DNA of 64,000 nt. Origin: Ardenticatena sp. (GTDB lineage Bacteria; Chloroflexota; Anaerolineae; Ardenticatenales; Ardenticatenaceae). Both the position numbers and the translations under genes were made by a program. The stretch spans positions 1 to 64,000 of the forward strand of contig WFOS01000007.1 of the NCBI GenBank assembly GCA_015487975.1. Reading direction: 5' to 3'. This document shows positions 7,742 through 16,039 of the stretch, piece after piece (the stretch's first letter is position 1; each line of letters starts with the position of its first letter). The notes under the pieces were generated by a model, which was given only the letters and a program-made list of their open reading frames with translations, did not search any database and was not told where the DNA came from.

Positions 7742-9214
7742 ATGCACAGAGCAGGACGCCTTGTGTGGTGGGCGTTGGCTTTCGTGTTCGCCACGGCGAG
7801 CCTGCTGGCATTTTCGCGCCCTGCCACACCCTGGCTGGACGGCGTGGTCTGGGCGCTGTTGGCGGTGATTTGTGCACGTGCCGCATTTCACCGCCCCTCC
7901 CCCACCTCCGATCTCCTGCCATTATGGGAAGACGTTTGGGAAGCAGCCGTGCAACGCCCCTGGCGGGCGGTCAGCATAGGGGCGGCATTCGTGCTGACAG
8001 TCTGGCTCGTTCACCAATTACCGGCTCTTCCACCAGACAGCTCATATCGCCCCTACGTAGGTGTGTGGGGGATCGCCATCGTGTTCTACTTGCTGGCTGT
8101 GGCACCACCGCGGGGCTGGCCACGGACCGACTGGACTATCTGGTGGGAAGTCAATCAGCGAACGGCCATTGCGGGCCTGACAATCGTTCTTCTCGCGTTC
8201 CTTGTGCGGCTTCTGCCGCTGCGTGCGCCTCTCGAACCGTTCATCCTGCGCACTGCTGGGGATACAATCCAGAGCCCCTTCGTCATCACACCAAGCGGTA
8301 TTCCATCGATGGCAGTGGCATACACTATGCTGGGAGTGCGCCTGGCTGGCACAGCATATGGCGCCCGCCTGGCATGGGTACTCGTTGGCACACTCACGGT
8401 TGCCAATGCTTTCTGGGTTGGTACGCGGCTCAAAGGTGTGCAGATCGGCCTGCTCTGCGCCTTCCTCCTGGCGATCTGGCCTCTCCACGTACAAGCGTCG
8501 CATCAGGCCATGCCGTCGGTCGCGCTGCTCTTTTTCACCACACTGGCGGTGCTCATGCTCCAACGCGCCCTCGACCGCCGCAGCCCGCTCGATTGGGGGT
8601 GGACGGGTATTGCGGTGGCAGGGGCACTCTACACAGCGCCTGGCGGTTGGCTGACAGGGGGAATTGTGCTTGCCATTTTGTTCTACTTGTTGCTAGCCGA
8701 ACGGCGCACCATGTGGGTATTGCACCGCAACGGTATGCTCATTGCCATTGGCGCATGGTTTCTCACCAGTGCACCCTGGTTGCAATTCGTATGGCGCACA
8801 CCCAACCGTGCAGTCCTGCTGGGCATCCAGCAAGGTGAAGGCGCGCTCACACCGTTTGCCTTGCTGGCAGAGTTGTTGAATGCGTCTCAGCCAGAGATGT
8901 TTTTGCCGCCACTCAGTGCCGCGCTCTTTCTGCTGGGGCTTTTCTACGCGACGCTACGACTTTTCCTGCGCCACGCCGAGTATCGTATGGCCCCCATGGT
9001 GCTCTGGTTTTGGGGTGTCTTGTACTTCACCGAACGCCTGACCACCTTCTCCACGCACGCTGTTTTTCTCGCTGTGGGTGTGCCAGTCCTCTTTTTCATC
9101 GCCCTGGCACTCTGGCATATTGCCTTGCTGGTACAACGCGCATGGCGCACGATTTCTGTGCCAGCGGCACTGGCCGCAGGCGCAACCCTGGTTGCCCTGG
9201 TGTGGCTCCTTTGA
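7742..9214 (+). CDS. Polytopic membrane protein, GT-C glycosyltransferase-like
   Basis: 490 residues with about twelve hydrophobic helices and short loops. The layout (long loop after the early helices, many helices, small C-terminal part) resembles GT-C glycosyltransferases of the PMT/ArnT type, which use polyprenyl-phosphate sugars. The DE motif usual in the first outer loop is not evident; the best equivalent is an RTAGD stretch around residue 178. The ATG at 7742 has GAGGTAAG upstream. It is the last gene of the mtnP operon and ends at a bidirectional terminator. Envelope glycosylation alongside the SEDS protein is an inference from location. Confidence 0.6.
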   Translation: MHRAGRLVWWALAFVFATASLLAFSRPATPWLDGVVWALLAVICARAAFHRPSPTSDLLPLWEDVWEAAVQRPWRAVSIGAAFVLTVWLVHQLPALPPDSSYRPYVGVWGIAIVFYLLAVAPPRGWPRTDWTIWWEVNQRTAIAGLTIVLLAFLVRLLPLRAPLEPFILRTAGDTIQSPFVITPSGIPSMAVAYTMLGVRLAGTAYGARLAWVLVGTLTVANAFWVGTRLKGVQIGLLCAFLLAIWPLHVQASHQAMPSVALLFFTTLAVLMLQRALDRRSPLDWGWTGIAVAGALYTAPGGWLTGGIVLAILFYLLLAERRTMWVLHRNGMLIAIGAWFLTSAPWLQFVWRTPNRAVLLGIQQGEGALTPFALLAELLNASQPEMFLPPLSAALFLLGLFYATLRLFLRHAEYRMAPMVLWFWGVLYFTERLTTFSTHAVFLAVGVPVLFFIALALWHIALLVQRAWRTISVPAALAAGATLVALVWLL

Positions 9215-9228
9215 CAGCAACGAAAAAA

Positions 9229-9253
9229 GGGGCATCCCCGTGCGGGAATGCCC
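9229..9253. terminator. Bidirectional terminator between convergent genes
   Basis: GGGGCAT pairs with ATGCCCC, with an inner CCCG/CGGG extension. It sits between the forward gene ending at 9214 and the reverse gene ending at 9275, with A-rich sequence on the left side. Confidence 0.8.
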
Positions 9254-9274
9254 CCATGATACGCTCTCAACGAC

Positions 9275-9853
9275 TTAGCGTCGGCGGCGTGCCACCAGAG
9301 CCACCACGCCAGCAGCCGAGAGCAGCATCGCCCCAACCAACGCGCCCACCGGCAGACGACTTGTCTCAGTTGCAGCAGAACCGCTGAAGATTTCAAGTGT
9401 GATAGAGTTGGGGCCAGTCCCTGTTTCAAGATATCCGGCGTTGTACGTCACAGGAAGTGGATTCTGCGTAAACGAATGGGTAATCGTCCCGGGTGTTCCC
9501 TTAGGTGGAGAGCCACAGTTGCTCGGAAAAACAGAACAGGTGAAATCTATCAAAATAACCAAAGTATTACCATTGTTGGTAGCAGTAGTACAACTTGTTG
9601 TACCCTGGCCGAGAAAGTCCTCAGATCCATCCAAAGCGAGAGAGAAACCACCTTGGCTATCTAACGTACCTGTTGCGCAAACAGCACCTGTATTGCTATC
9701 ATACACCCATACTTCCCCCCCATATGTCCATCCCTCCTTATTTACACTATCAATCACCTGCCCTTGCACGCGATTGTAGGCATCAACAGATACAGCGAAA
9801 ATGGAGAGAAACGATACAAGCACAACAAGCAGTCCAAACAACACACGTCTCAT
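9275..9853 (-). CDS. Surface-anchored protein with carboxypeptidase-regulatory-like domain
   Basis: 192 residues with an N-terminal signal peptide (about 1-25). Residues 28-75 (VQGQVID...GGFSLAL) look like a CarboxypepD_reg/CnaB-type beta sandwich. A Cys-containing middle follows, then a C-terminal sorting-type tail: a SRLPVG stretch, one hydrophobic helix and four Arg at the end. This tail resembles the LPxTG- and PEP-CTERM-like anchors. The ATG has a perfect AAAGGAGG site. The coding sequence is visibly lower in G+C than its neighbours. A tetranucleotide repeat sits 34 bases upstream. Function is unknown; adhesion or surface structure is inferred from architecture. Confidence 0.7.
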   Translation of the reverse strand: MRRVLFGLLVVLVSFLSIFAVSVDAYNRVQGQVIDSVNKEGWTYGGEVWVYDSNTGAVCATGTLDSQGGFSLALDGSEDFLGQGTTSCTTATNNGNTLVILIDFTCSVFPSNCGSPPKGTPGTITHSFTQNPLPVTYNAGYLETGTGPNSITLEIFSGSAATETSRLPVGALVGAMLLSAAGVVALVARRRR

Positions 9854-9887
9854 CGCAATACCTCCTTTCGCGTATGGTACACTTGAC

Positions 9888-9918
9888 GGTTGGTTGGTTG
9901 GTTGGTTGGTTGGTTGGT
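9888..9918. repeat. GGTT tetranucleotide tract (7.75 units)
   Basis: Thirty-one bases of uninterrupted (GGTT)n on the plus strand, read as (AACC)n by the reverse gene whose ATG is 34 bases away at 9853. Its place in the upstream region, rather than in a coding frame, suits promoter-spacing phase variation. Confidence 0.95.
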
Positions 9919-9940
9919 AAAAACGGCAAACATCACGGGC

Positions 9941-10609
9941 TCACAACCGAACAGACGACAAGCGCGGGGAGACGCGCAGAAGAGGCATTACCATACGAGC
10001 CAACACTCCGCCCAGAATGGCTGCAAGTGCCAGTGTTGCCACCTGGTAGAAGAGGGCACTTTGCCCTCGCTCACGGGCCACCATCGTCGCCTGGGGAACC
10101 CCTTGGGCATCCACTGCGACCACACGATACGCATACTCGCGATCGGGGCGCACCAGCGAATCGACGAAGACGAACGACGTGCGCGATTCGGCTGGGAACA
10201 CCGCTACCTGCTGCGGCGAAGCACCATCCACCTGGCGATAGACCACAAAAGCGGCGTAGGTTTCGGCCACGGCAGGATCTACCGTCCAGCGCAAAACGAT
10301 ACCGGGTGAAACCGCGTACCAGACGAGCACACCTACCAACAACAAGATACACGCCTGCCAGAGCCATACCACAGCACGCGGCCAGCGCGGCTCGACCGCC
10401 TGCACAAGCGCCTGCCGCACGGCGGACGGCGGGGTCGGTGATTCACGCATCTGCCAGACCCTACGCACCGCCTCGGCATCGTGCAGCGCCGCTTGCAGGC
10501 GCTCGGATGCGTCGAGAGCCGTTTCGACATGCGCCCTTTCCACTTCATCCAACGTTCCATTGAGATAGAAGGGCAACAATAATTCGATGTCTTCATCATA
10601 TACGCTCAT
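9941..10609 (-). CDS. Membrane anti-sigma factor with FN3-like external domain
   Basis: 222 residues. The start is the ATG at 10609, overlapping the TGA of the sigma-factor gene. Residues 1-60 resemble the cytoplasmic anti-sigma fold (LLPFYLNGTLDEVERAHVE), without the HxxxCxxC Zn motif. One helix (79-99) crosses the membrane. Residues 103-178 look like a fibronectin type III domain (LRWTVDP...YAYRVVAVDAQG). A second helix (186-208) and a short basic tail follow. Immediate coupling to an ECF sigma gene is the classic arrangement. The external domain would sense an envelope signal; what it senses is unknown. Confidence 0.75.
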   Translation of the reverse strand: MSVYDEDIELLLPFYLNGTLDEVERAHVETALDASERLQAALHDAEAVRRVWQMRESPTPPSAVRQALVQAVEPRWPRAVVWLWQACILLLVGVLVWYAVSPGIVLRWTVDPAVAETYAAFVVYRQVDGASPQQVAVFPAESRTSFVFVDSLVRPDREYAYRVVAVDAQGVPQATMVARERGQSALFYQVATLALAAILGGVLARMVMPLLRVSPRLSSVRL

Positions 10610-11154
10610 GATTCTTCCTCGGAGGCTTGTAAGTGTCGCAAATGTACACGCAACGCCTTCAATGCATAACTCACGCGGCTCTTCACCGTCCCTTCTGGAC
10701 ACCCCAACACCCTGGCAGCCTCGCGATACGAAAACCCCAATCCAAAGACCAATTCCAAGGCTTCGCGGTGATGAGCGGGCAAACGCGCCACAGCGCGAGC
10801 GACTTCTTTCTGCCGCCAAATCTGCACGAACGTCGCGAGGCCATCCTCTCCTTCGATCTCAGATGCCATGCGCTCGTCCAACCATTCTTCACGTGTATTC
10901 CGCAACCGTGTATATGCCAAATTGCGTGCAATGCTCAACAACCACGTTTTGATACTGGCATCGCCACGAAAGTGCGCGGCTTTTTGCCAAATGGCTAAAA
11001 ACGTTTCCTGCAACACATCCTGCGCGGCATCGCTATCACCAAGCAAAACCTCCAAATAGCGGTAGATATCCGCCGCCGTTGCATCATAGAGCGCCACGAA
11101 GGCATCTTTATCGCCGCGAGCAATGCGTTTCAACAAGCGTTCGTCCTGTTGCAT
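10606..11154 (-). CDS. ECF (extracytoplasmic function) RNA polymerase sigma factor
   Basis: 182 residues with region 2 (DAAQDVLQETFLAIWQ, binding core polymerase and the -10 element) and region 4 (LPAHHREALELVFGLGFSYREAARVLGCPEGTVKSRV, helix-turn-helix for the -35). The start is uncertain. A TTG at 11169 sits directly against GAAGGGG with no spacer, so I prefer the ATG at 11154, which is in frame 15 bases later. The gene couples to the anti-sigma gene by an ATGA overlap. The region upstream has an inverted repeat (11198-11250) and a TATACT (reverse strand, 11272-11277) that could serve as its promoter. Confidence 0.9.
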   Translation of the reverse strand: MQQDERLLKRIARGDKDAFVALYDATAADIYRYLEVLLGDSDAAQDVLQETFLAIWQKAAHFRGDASIKTWLLSIARNLAYTRLRNTREEWLDERMASEIEGEDGLATFVQIWRQKEVARAVARLPAHHREALELVFGLGFSYREAARVLGCPEGTVKSRVSYALKALRVHLRHLQASEEES

Positions 11155-11197
11155 GGGACGTTCGTTCAACCCCTTCTACTTATTAGTCGTTTTTCAG

Positions 11198-11250
11198 CGC
11201 CAAATGGTTCGAAATTAGTCATAGGACAAAGGTACTACCGGCATTTGGCG
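11198..11250. promoter_or_regulatory. Spaced inverted repeat upstream of the ECF sigma gene
   Basis: CGCCAAATG (11198-11206) and CATTTGGCG (11242-11250) are perfect 9-base inverted copies 35 bases apart. A short palindrome, GGAATATTCC, abuts the second copy. They lie between a possible reverse TATACT box and the sigma gene start, so they could be an operator pair or a leader hairpin. No regulator is identified. Confidence 0.4.
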
Positions 11251-11370
11251 GAATATTCCAGCATTTTTTCGAGTATACCAAACCCACATCATTTGCGCAC
11301 ACAACACCGCTACCCAAACGGGTAGGCAATGCCTACACAGACACACGCTCCCTACCTGCTCACAGGCATA

Positions 11371-11399
11371 TTGAACAGGCCATGCCAGTTTGTTATGGT
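11371..11399 (+). promoter_or_regulatory. Candidate sigma-70 promoter of acs
   Basis: TTGAAC (11371-11376), 17-base spacer, TATGGT (11394-11399). The leader to the ATG at 11487 is about 80 bases. A short hairpin, GTAGGC-AAT-GCCTAC, lies at 11322-11336 just upstream. Confidence 0.55.
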
Positions 11400-11486
11400 G
11401 AAATTGCCCCTGTTCGCCAGCAACACCTTGTCGGGGAAAACCACAGCATCCAGTCAGTGTGCAACAGACGCGCAAAGGAGCAGCCC

Positions 11487-13412
11487 ATGCCAAAGCTGGA
11501 CCTCATCAACCCGATTGTCCGACGCACCATTGCCGCCGCCCGTGAACACCCCGAGCAATTCTGGGCACGTGAAGCCCGTCGCCTGCACTGGTTCCGTCTC
11601 TGGGAGAGCGTTTTCGAATGGCACTATCCGGAGCGGTATCGCTGGTTCATCGGCGGCGAAACGAACCTCTGCTACAACGCGCTCGATCGGCATGTGGAAA
11701 ACGGGCATGGCGGGCACACGGCGCTGATTTACGCCAATGAACGTGGTGAACAACGGCTCTTTACCTACGCCCACCTGTTACACCATGTCGAACGCCTCGC
11801 CGCTGCCCTGCGCGGTATGGGCGTGCAAAAGGGGGACCGCATCACAATCTACATGCCCGTCTGCCCCGAAGCCATCATGCTCATGCTTGCCGCCGTGCGC
11901 ATCGGCGCGATCCACGTGGTGGTGTTCGCTGGGTTTGGCGCCAACGCACTCGCCAGTCGTATCACTGCCAGCGGCTCGAAGCTCGTTTTCACCGCCGATG
12001 TGACGTACCGCAAAGGGCGCGATATAGCGCTCAAAGGCATTGTCGATGAAGCACTCTCATCGAGTGAGCATCACGTAGAGCATGTCGTCGTGCTGAATCG
12101 CATGGGCATGGATGTGCCCATGCAAACCGGTCGCGACCTCACCTGGGAGGAGTTCGTCGCGCGGGGCGAAGCGCAAAGCGGCGCTGTTCAGCCAATGGAA
12201 GCCAACGAACCCGCGTTCATCATGGCCACCTCGGGCACGACCGCACGCCCCAAACTGACGGTCCACTGCCACGGTGGCTACGCCGTCTGGATTTCGAGCA
12301 CGGGGGATTGGCTCTTCAAATTGCGCCCCTCGGATGTCTGGTGGGCAACGTCCGACATTGGCTGGATTGTAGGTCATTCCTACATTGTCTATGCGCCCCT
12401 CATGGTCGGTGCGACGACCATCGCCTATGAAGGCGCACTCGACTACCCCGGCCCCGAGGTATTTGGCTCGCTCATCGAAACCTTTGGCATTACAGGCATC
12501 TTCACCGCCCCCACTGCCGTGCGTATGCTGATGGCCTATGGCGCTGGACCGGCACGCCGCCACGACCTCTCCTCATTGCAACGCATCGTCTGCGCTGGTG
12601 AACCACTCAACGCCCCAGCATGGGAATGGTTGCAAAAACAGGTCCTGCTCGACCGAGTGCCGGTGATCGACCACTGGTGGCAAACCGAAACAGGCGGCCC
12701 CGTGATTGGCAATCCCTATGGGCTGAACATGGTGCCCATCAAGCCTGGCTCCGCTGCGATCCCCATGCCAGGCATCGAAATCGACGTGGTGACGATGGAA
12801 GGTGCCCCCTGCGCCCCCAACGAAAAAGGCATCCTCACCATCGAACACCCCTTCCCAGGGCTGATATCTACCCTCTGGGGTGAACATGAGCGCTACAACC
12901 GCGACTATTGGGAACGCATTCCCGGTCGGCGGGTCTACTTCACGGGCGATGCCGCCCACGTAGATGAAGACGGCTACGTCTGGTTCGCCGGACGCGCCGA
13001 TGAAGTGGTGAACGTTGCCGGACATCGCATTGGCACCATCGAAGTCGAAACCGCATTGCTCACCCACCCTGCCGTGGCCGAAGCTGGCGTCACCGGACGT
13101 CCCGACGAGGCGCGCGGCCAGGTTTTGTCGGCGTTTGTGGTGCTCAAACCCGGATACACGCCCACTCCTGAACTCGAACAGGAATTACGCCAAGCCGTGC
13201 GCCAATCGCTGGGACCAGTCGACGTCATCGGTGAAATCAACTTCGTCAACATGCTTCCCAAAACACGTAGCGGCAAAATCATGCGCCGTGTGTTGAAAGC
13301 CGTCATCCTGGACAAAGATCCTGGCGACATCACCACCATCGAAGAAGAAGGCTCCGTCGAAGAAGCCCGCACCGCCTGGCAACAAATGAAACGGTCTCGC
13401 CATCAGGAGTAG
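11487..13412 (+). CDS. acs: Acetyl-CoA synthetase (AMP-forming)
   Basis: 641 residues, usual for the family. It activates acetate with ATP and CoA to acetyl-CoA through acetyl-AMP. The phosphate loop is MATSGTTARPK, with Ala in place of the common Gly. WWQTETGG carries the Trp that limits the pocket to short acids. YFTGDAAHVDEDGYVWFAGR is the A8 hinge, and K597 in TRSGKIMRR is the lysine regulated by acetylation in this family. The ATG at 11487 has AAAGGAG upstream. The genes that follow encode a monocarboxylate symporter and sensors, which supports acetate as the substrate. Propionate is the alternative. Confidence 0.93.
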   Translation: MPKLDLINPIVRRTIAAAREHPEQFWAREARRLHWFRLWESVFEWHYPERYRWFIGGETNLCYNALDRHVENGHGGHTALIYANERGEQRLFTYAHLLHHVERLAAALRGMGVQKGDRITIYMPVCPEAIMLMLAAVRIGAIHVVVFAGFGANALASRITASGSKLVFTADVTYRKGRDIALKGIVDEALSSSEHHVEHVVVLNRMGMDVPMQTGRDLTWEEFVARGEAQSGAVQPMEANEPAFIMATSGTTARPKLTVHCHGGYAVWISSTGDWLFKLRPSDVWWATSDIGWIVGHSYIVYAPLMVGATTIAYEGALDYPGPEVFGSLIETFGITGIFTAPTAVRMLMAYGAGPARRHDLSSLQRIVCAGEPLNAPAWEWLQKQVLLDRVPVIDHWWQTETGGPVIGNPYGLNMVPIKPGSAAIPMPGIEIDVVTMEGAPCAPNEKGILTIEHPFPGLISTLWGEHERYNRDYWERIPGRRVYFTGDAAHVDEDGYVWFAGRADEVVNVAGHRIGTIEVETALLTHPAVAEAGVTGRPDEARGQVLSAFVVLKPGYTPTPELEQELRQAVRQSLGPVDVIGEINFVNMLPKTRSGKIMRRVLKAVILDKDPGDITTIEEEGSVEEARTAWQQMKRSRHQE

Positions 13413-13421
13413 CGTTCGATG

Positions 13422-13442
13422 CGGTCTATGGACCAGACCGCT
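13422..13442 (+). other. Hairpin in the acs-symporter spacer
   Basis: GCGGTCT pairs with AGACCGC around a 7-base loop, 10 bases after the acs stop. There is no T tract, so it may moderate read-through or stabilise the 3' end rather than terminate. The remainder of the 140-base spacer shows no convincing gene. Confidence 0.4.
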
Positions 13443-13552
13443 GAAACCAGTACGACGACGCAGAAAGGAGGTGGGAGCAGACATCAACCAGGACGCATAC
13501 GACTCGTTGTCGCGCCGTCTCGACCAACCGGCACACAAAGAGGAGGGAACAG

Positions 13553-13819
13553 ATGAACCAGCAGCAGAACGACAAAATGCAAGCCTATTGGCGTGCCAAT
13601 GTTCGCCTCATCACCACCTTGCTGGTGATTTGGGCACTCGTCTCCCATGTTGCCGCCATCTTGCTTGCCAAGCCGCTCAGCGGCATCACCTTTGGGCGTA
13701 TCCCGCTCAGTTTCTGGTTCGCCCAGCAAGGCTCGATGATCATCTTCGTCATTCTCATCTTCGTCTACGCCTGGCGTATGAACAAACTCGACCGCGAATT
13801 CGACGTGCATGAAGAGTGA
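13553..13819 (+). CDS. DUF4212 small subunit of a Na+/solute symporter
   Basis: 88 residues with two hydrophobic helices (about 18-40 and 55-74) and charged ends. This is the small membrane protein that commonly precedes SSS-type symporters of the VC_2705/ActP-like group. The ATG at 13553 follows GAGGAGGG and the large subunit starts 12 bases after its stop. Pairing and length match the family; its exact role in transport is not established. Confidence 0.85.
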   Translation: MNQQQNDKMQAYWRANVRLITTLLVIWALVSHVAAILLAKPLSGITFGRIPLSFWFAQQGSMIIFVILIFVYAWRMNKLDREFDVHEE

Positions 13820-13831
13820 GAGGAGCCAGCC

Positions 13832-15526
13832 ATGAACACCGAAACCTGGACCCTGATTATCGTCGGCATCACGTTTGCCTTTTACCTCTACATCGGCTAT
13901 CTCAATCGTGTACGCGAAACTGCCGGCTTCTACGTCGCCGGGCGTGGTGTCCCCGCGATTGCCAATGGCGCCGCCACCGCTGCCGACTGGATGTCGGGTG
14001 CCTCGTTCGTCTCCATGGCAGGGCTGATTGCCTTCCTCGGCTATGATGGCGCTGTCTATCTCATGGGCTGGACGGGCGGCTACGTGCTGCTGGCCTTGCT
14101 GCTTGCCCCCTACCTGCGCAAATATGGGAAATATACCGTCCCCGACTTCATTGGCGACCGCTACTACTCGAACCGTGCACGCGCCGTTGCCGCTGTGGCC
14201 ACCGTCTTCATCTCGCTCACCTACGTGGCAGGACAGATGCGTGCCGTAGGTATCGTGTTTAGTCGCTTCTTGCAGGTGAACATCGTCATGGGCGTGATCA
14301 TCGGCATGGCGATTGTCGCCTTCTTTGCCATCCTGGGCGGCATGAAAGGCATCACCTGGACGCAAGTTGCCCAGTATGGCGTACTCATTCTCGCCTATCT
14401 CATCACCGCCGTTGCCATTTCAGCCCGCCTGACAGGCAACCCCGTCCCCCAACTGGCGCTCACGTTCAGCGACATTGCCCCACGCCTCAACCAGATTCAA
14501 ATCGAACTGGGCTTGAAAGAGTACCTGGCGCCATTCCAAAACTTCTCACAGCTGAATGTGCTCTTCATCACGCTGGCACTCATGCTCGGTACGGCCGGTC
14601 TGCCCCACGTCATCATTCGTTTCTACACCGTCCCCAGCGTGGCCGATGCTCGTAAATCGGCAGGATGGGCGTTGCTCTTCATCGCCATTCTCTACACCAC
14701 CGCCCCTGCACTGGCCGTCTTCGCCAAGTACAACATTCTGGAAACGCTGAATGGCAAGACCGTGCAAGAAGCCCGCAGCATCGACTGGGTGGTGAAGTGG
14801 GAAGAAACTGGCTTGCTCAAACTGGAAGACAAAGATGGCGACGGCCGACTGGTCATGACCAGCGACAACGCCACCAGCGAAATCATCTTCGACCGCGACA
14901 TCATCGTGCTTTCCACCCCCGAAGTAGCGCAACTGGCGCCATGGGTCGTAGGGTTGGTCGCAGCAGGTGGGCTTGCTGCAGCACTCTCCACAGCATCGGG
15001 GCTGCTGCTGGCTATGTCCAGCGCTTTCTCGCACGATATCTACTACCGCATCCTACGCCCCGACGCCGACGAGCGCCAGCGCCTGCTCGTGGGGCGTGCC
15101 ACCATCTTCGTCGCCATCCTCATCGCGGGCTACTTCGGCGTCAATCCGCCTGGCTTCGTGGGTGAAGTGGTGGCGTTTGCCTTCGGGCTGGCGGCGGCCA
15201 GTCTCTTCCCCGCTATCATTCTGGGCATCTTCGACAAGCGCATGAACCGCGAAGGGGCGATTGCGGGGATTCTCACGGGGCTCGTCTTCACTCTGGTGAT
15301 GATTCTGCTCATCCGCTCCGACCGCCTGCTGGGGACCGAAACGCCCATCCTCACATCGTTCCTGGGTGTCAATGCGCAGGGGGTTGGCGTCTATGGCGCT
15401 ATTCTGAACTTCATCATCTCCTACGTCGTTTCACGCACGACACCTCCTCCGCCCGAACACATCCAGCATCTGGTGGAAGATATCCGCGTGCCACGCGGTG
15501 CTGGCGTAGCTGTCGCCGAACACTAA
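13832..15526 (+). CDS. Sodium:solute symporter (SSS family), acetate/monocarboxylate type
   Basis: 564 residues with about thirteen hydrophobic helices. The N-terminal half has SSS features: GFYVAGRGVPAIANGAATAADWMSGASF near residue 35, the helix with TYVAGQMRAVG, and GGMKGITWTQVAQY. A hydrophilic insert of about 60 residues near position 300-360 (DKDGDGR...) is characteristic of the VC_2705/ActP-like subgroup. It is preceded by its DUF4212 partner and by acs, so it likely imports acetate or a related acid with Na+. A perfect 14-bp hairpin follows the stop. Confidence 0.88.
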   Translation: MNTETWTLIIVGITFAFYLYIGYLNRVRETAGFYVAGRGVPAIANGAATAADWMSGASFVSMAGLIAFLGYDGAVYLMGWTGGYVLLALLLAPYLRKYGKYTVPDFIGDRYYSNRARAVAAVATVFISLTYVAGQMRAVGIVFSRFLQVNIVMGVIIGMAIVAFFAILGGMKGITWTQVAQYGVLILAYLITAVAISARLTGNPVPQLALTFSDIAPRLNQIQIELGLKEYLAPFQNFSQLNVLFITLALMLGTAGLPHVIIRFYTVPSVADARKSAGWALLFIAILYTTAPALAVFAKYNILETLNGKTVQEARSIDWVVKWEETGLLKLEDKDGDGRLVMTSDNATSEIIFDRDIIVLSTPEVAQLAPWVVGLVAAGGLAAALSTASGLLLAMSSAFSHDIYYRILRPDADERQRLLVGRATIFVAILIAGYFGVNPPGFVGEVVAFAFGLAAASLFPAIILGIFDKRMNREGAIAGILTGLVFTLVMILLIRSDRLLGTETPILTSFLGVNAQGVGVYGAILNFIISYVVSRTTPPPPEHIQHLVEDIRVPRGAGVAVAEH

Positions 15527-15535
15527 CCACACCAA

Positions 15536-15574
15536 GCGACCTGTCAGGCCAGGCACACCTGCCTGACAGGTCGC
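15536..15574 (+). terminator. Perfect 14-bp hairpin (CCTGTCAGG family)
   Basis: Bases 15536-15549 pair with 15561-15574 around an 11-base loop. There is no long T tract. It shares the CCTGTCAGG core with hairpins at 39781 and 55990, and may act as a partial terminator inside the acetate locus. Confidence 0.65.
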
Positions 15575-15602
15575 TCCACACCACCCGCGAAGGAGCAGAG
15601 CG

Positions 15603-16010
15603 ATGATGACCCACGAGCAAAACCAATCACCGTCGTTCGTCGTGGTGCCCAATCTGCCCCTGCAACTGGTGCGCACCGCCCTTGGCATTGCGCTCTTTTT
15701 CTTCATTTTCTACCTGGGTGGGCACTATTTGCTGGGGTGGGCCTTTCCCACTCCCCGCGCCCTTGCGCACATTCTCATCGTCTCCTTTGGCGGCGTCCTG
15801 CTCGGTTGGGTGTTCAGCCGTGTCTGGCCGCTTCCCCCCGTAGTCGGTTTCGAGCGGGTGGTACGCACACTCCTGTTGATGGTGCCCGCGCTGGGCATCG
15901 GCATCGCCCTGCATGTTTGGCTGCAAGGGCCTGCCCCAGAACGCGCCCTCTACCTGATTTTTGCACTTGCTGCGTGGCTTGGCTCAGGCTACATTGTCCG
16001 TACACCCTGA
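15603..16010 (+). CDS. Small integral membrane protein of unknown function
   Basis: 135 residues with four hydrophobic helices (about 25-47, 53-72, 85-104, 115-131) and a polar N-terminal 20 residues. I do not recognise a family. The ATG at 15603 has GAAGGAG upstream; a second in-frame ATG follows at 15606. It lies between the symporter and the cNMP/CBS/DUF294 gene, all on the same strand, so it probably belongs to the acetate locus. Confidence 0.65.
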   Translation: MMTHEQNQSPSFVVVPNLPLQLVRTALGIALFFFIFYLGGHYLLGWAFPTPRALAHILIVSFGGVLLGWVFSRVWPLPPVVGFERVVRTLLLMVPALGIGIALHVWLQGPAPERALYLIFALAAWLGSGYIVRTP

Positions 16011-16039
16011 CACGAGACGTTGCCACAGAGGGGAGCGCC

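Noticed and set aside
13471-13552. Possible GTG-started small gene in the acs-symporter gap
   Set aside because: The GGAGG site touches the GTG with no spacer and the frame runs into the DUF4212 gene in another phase.
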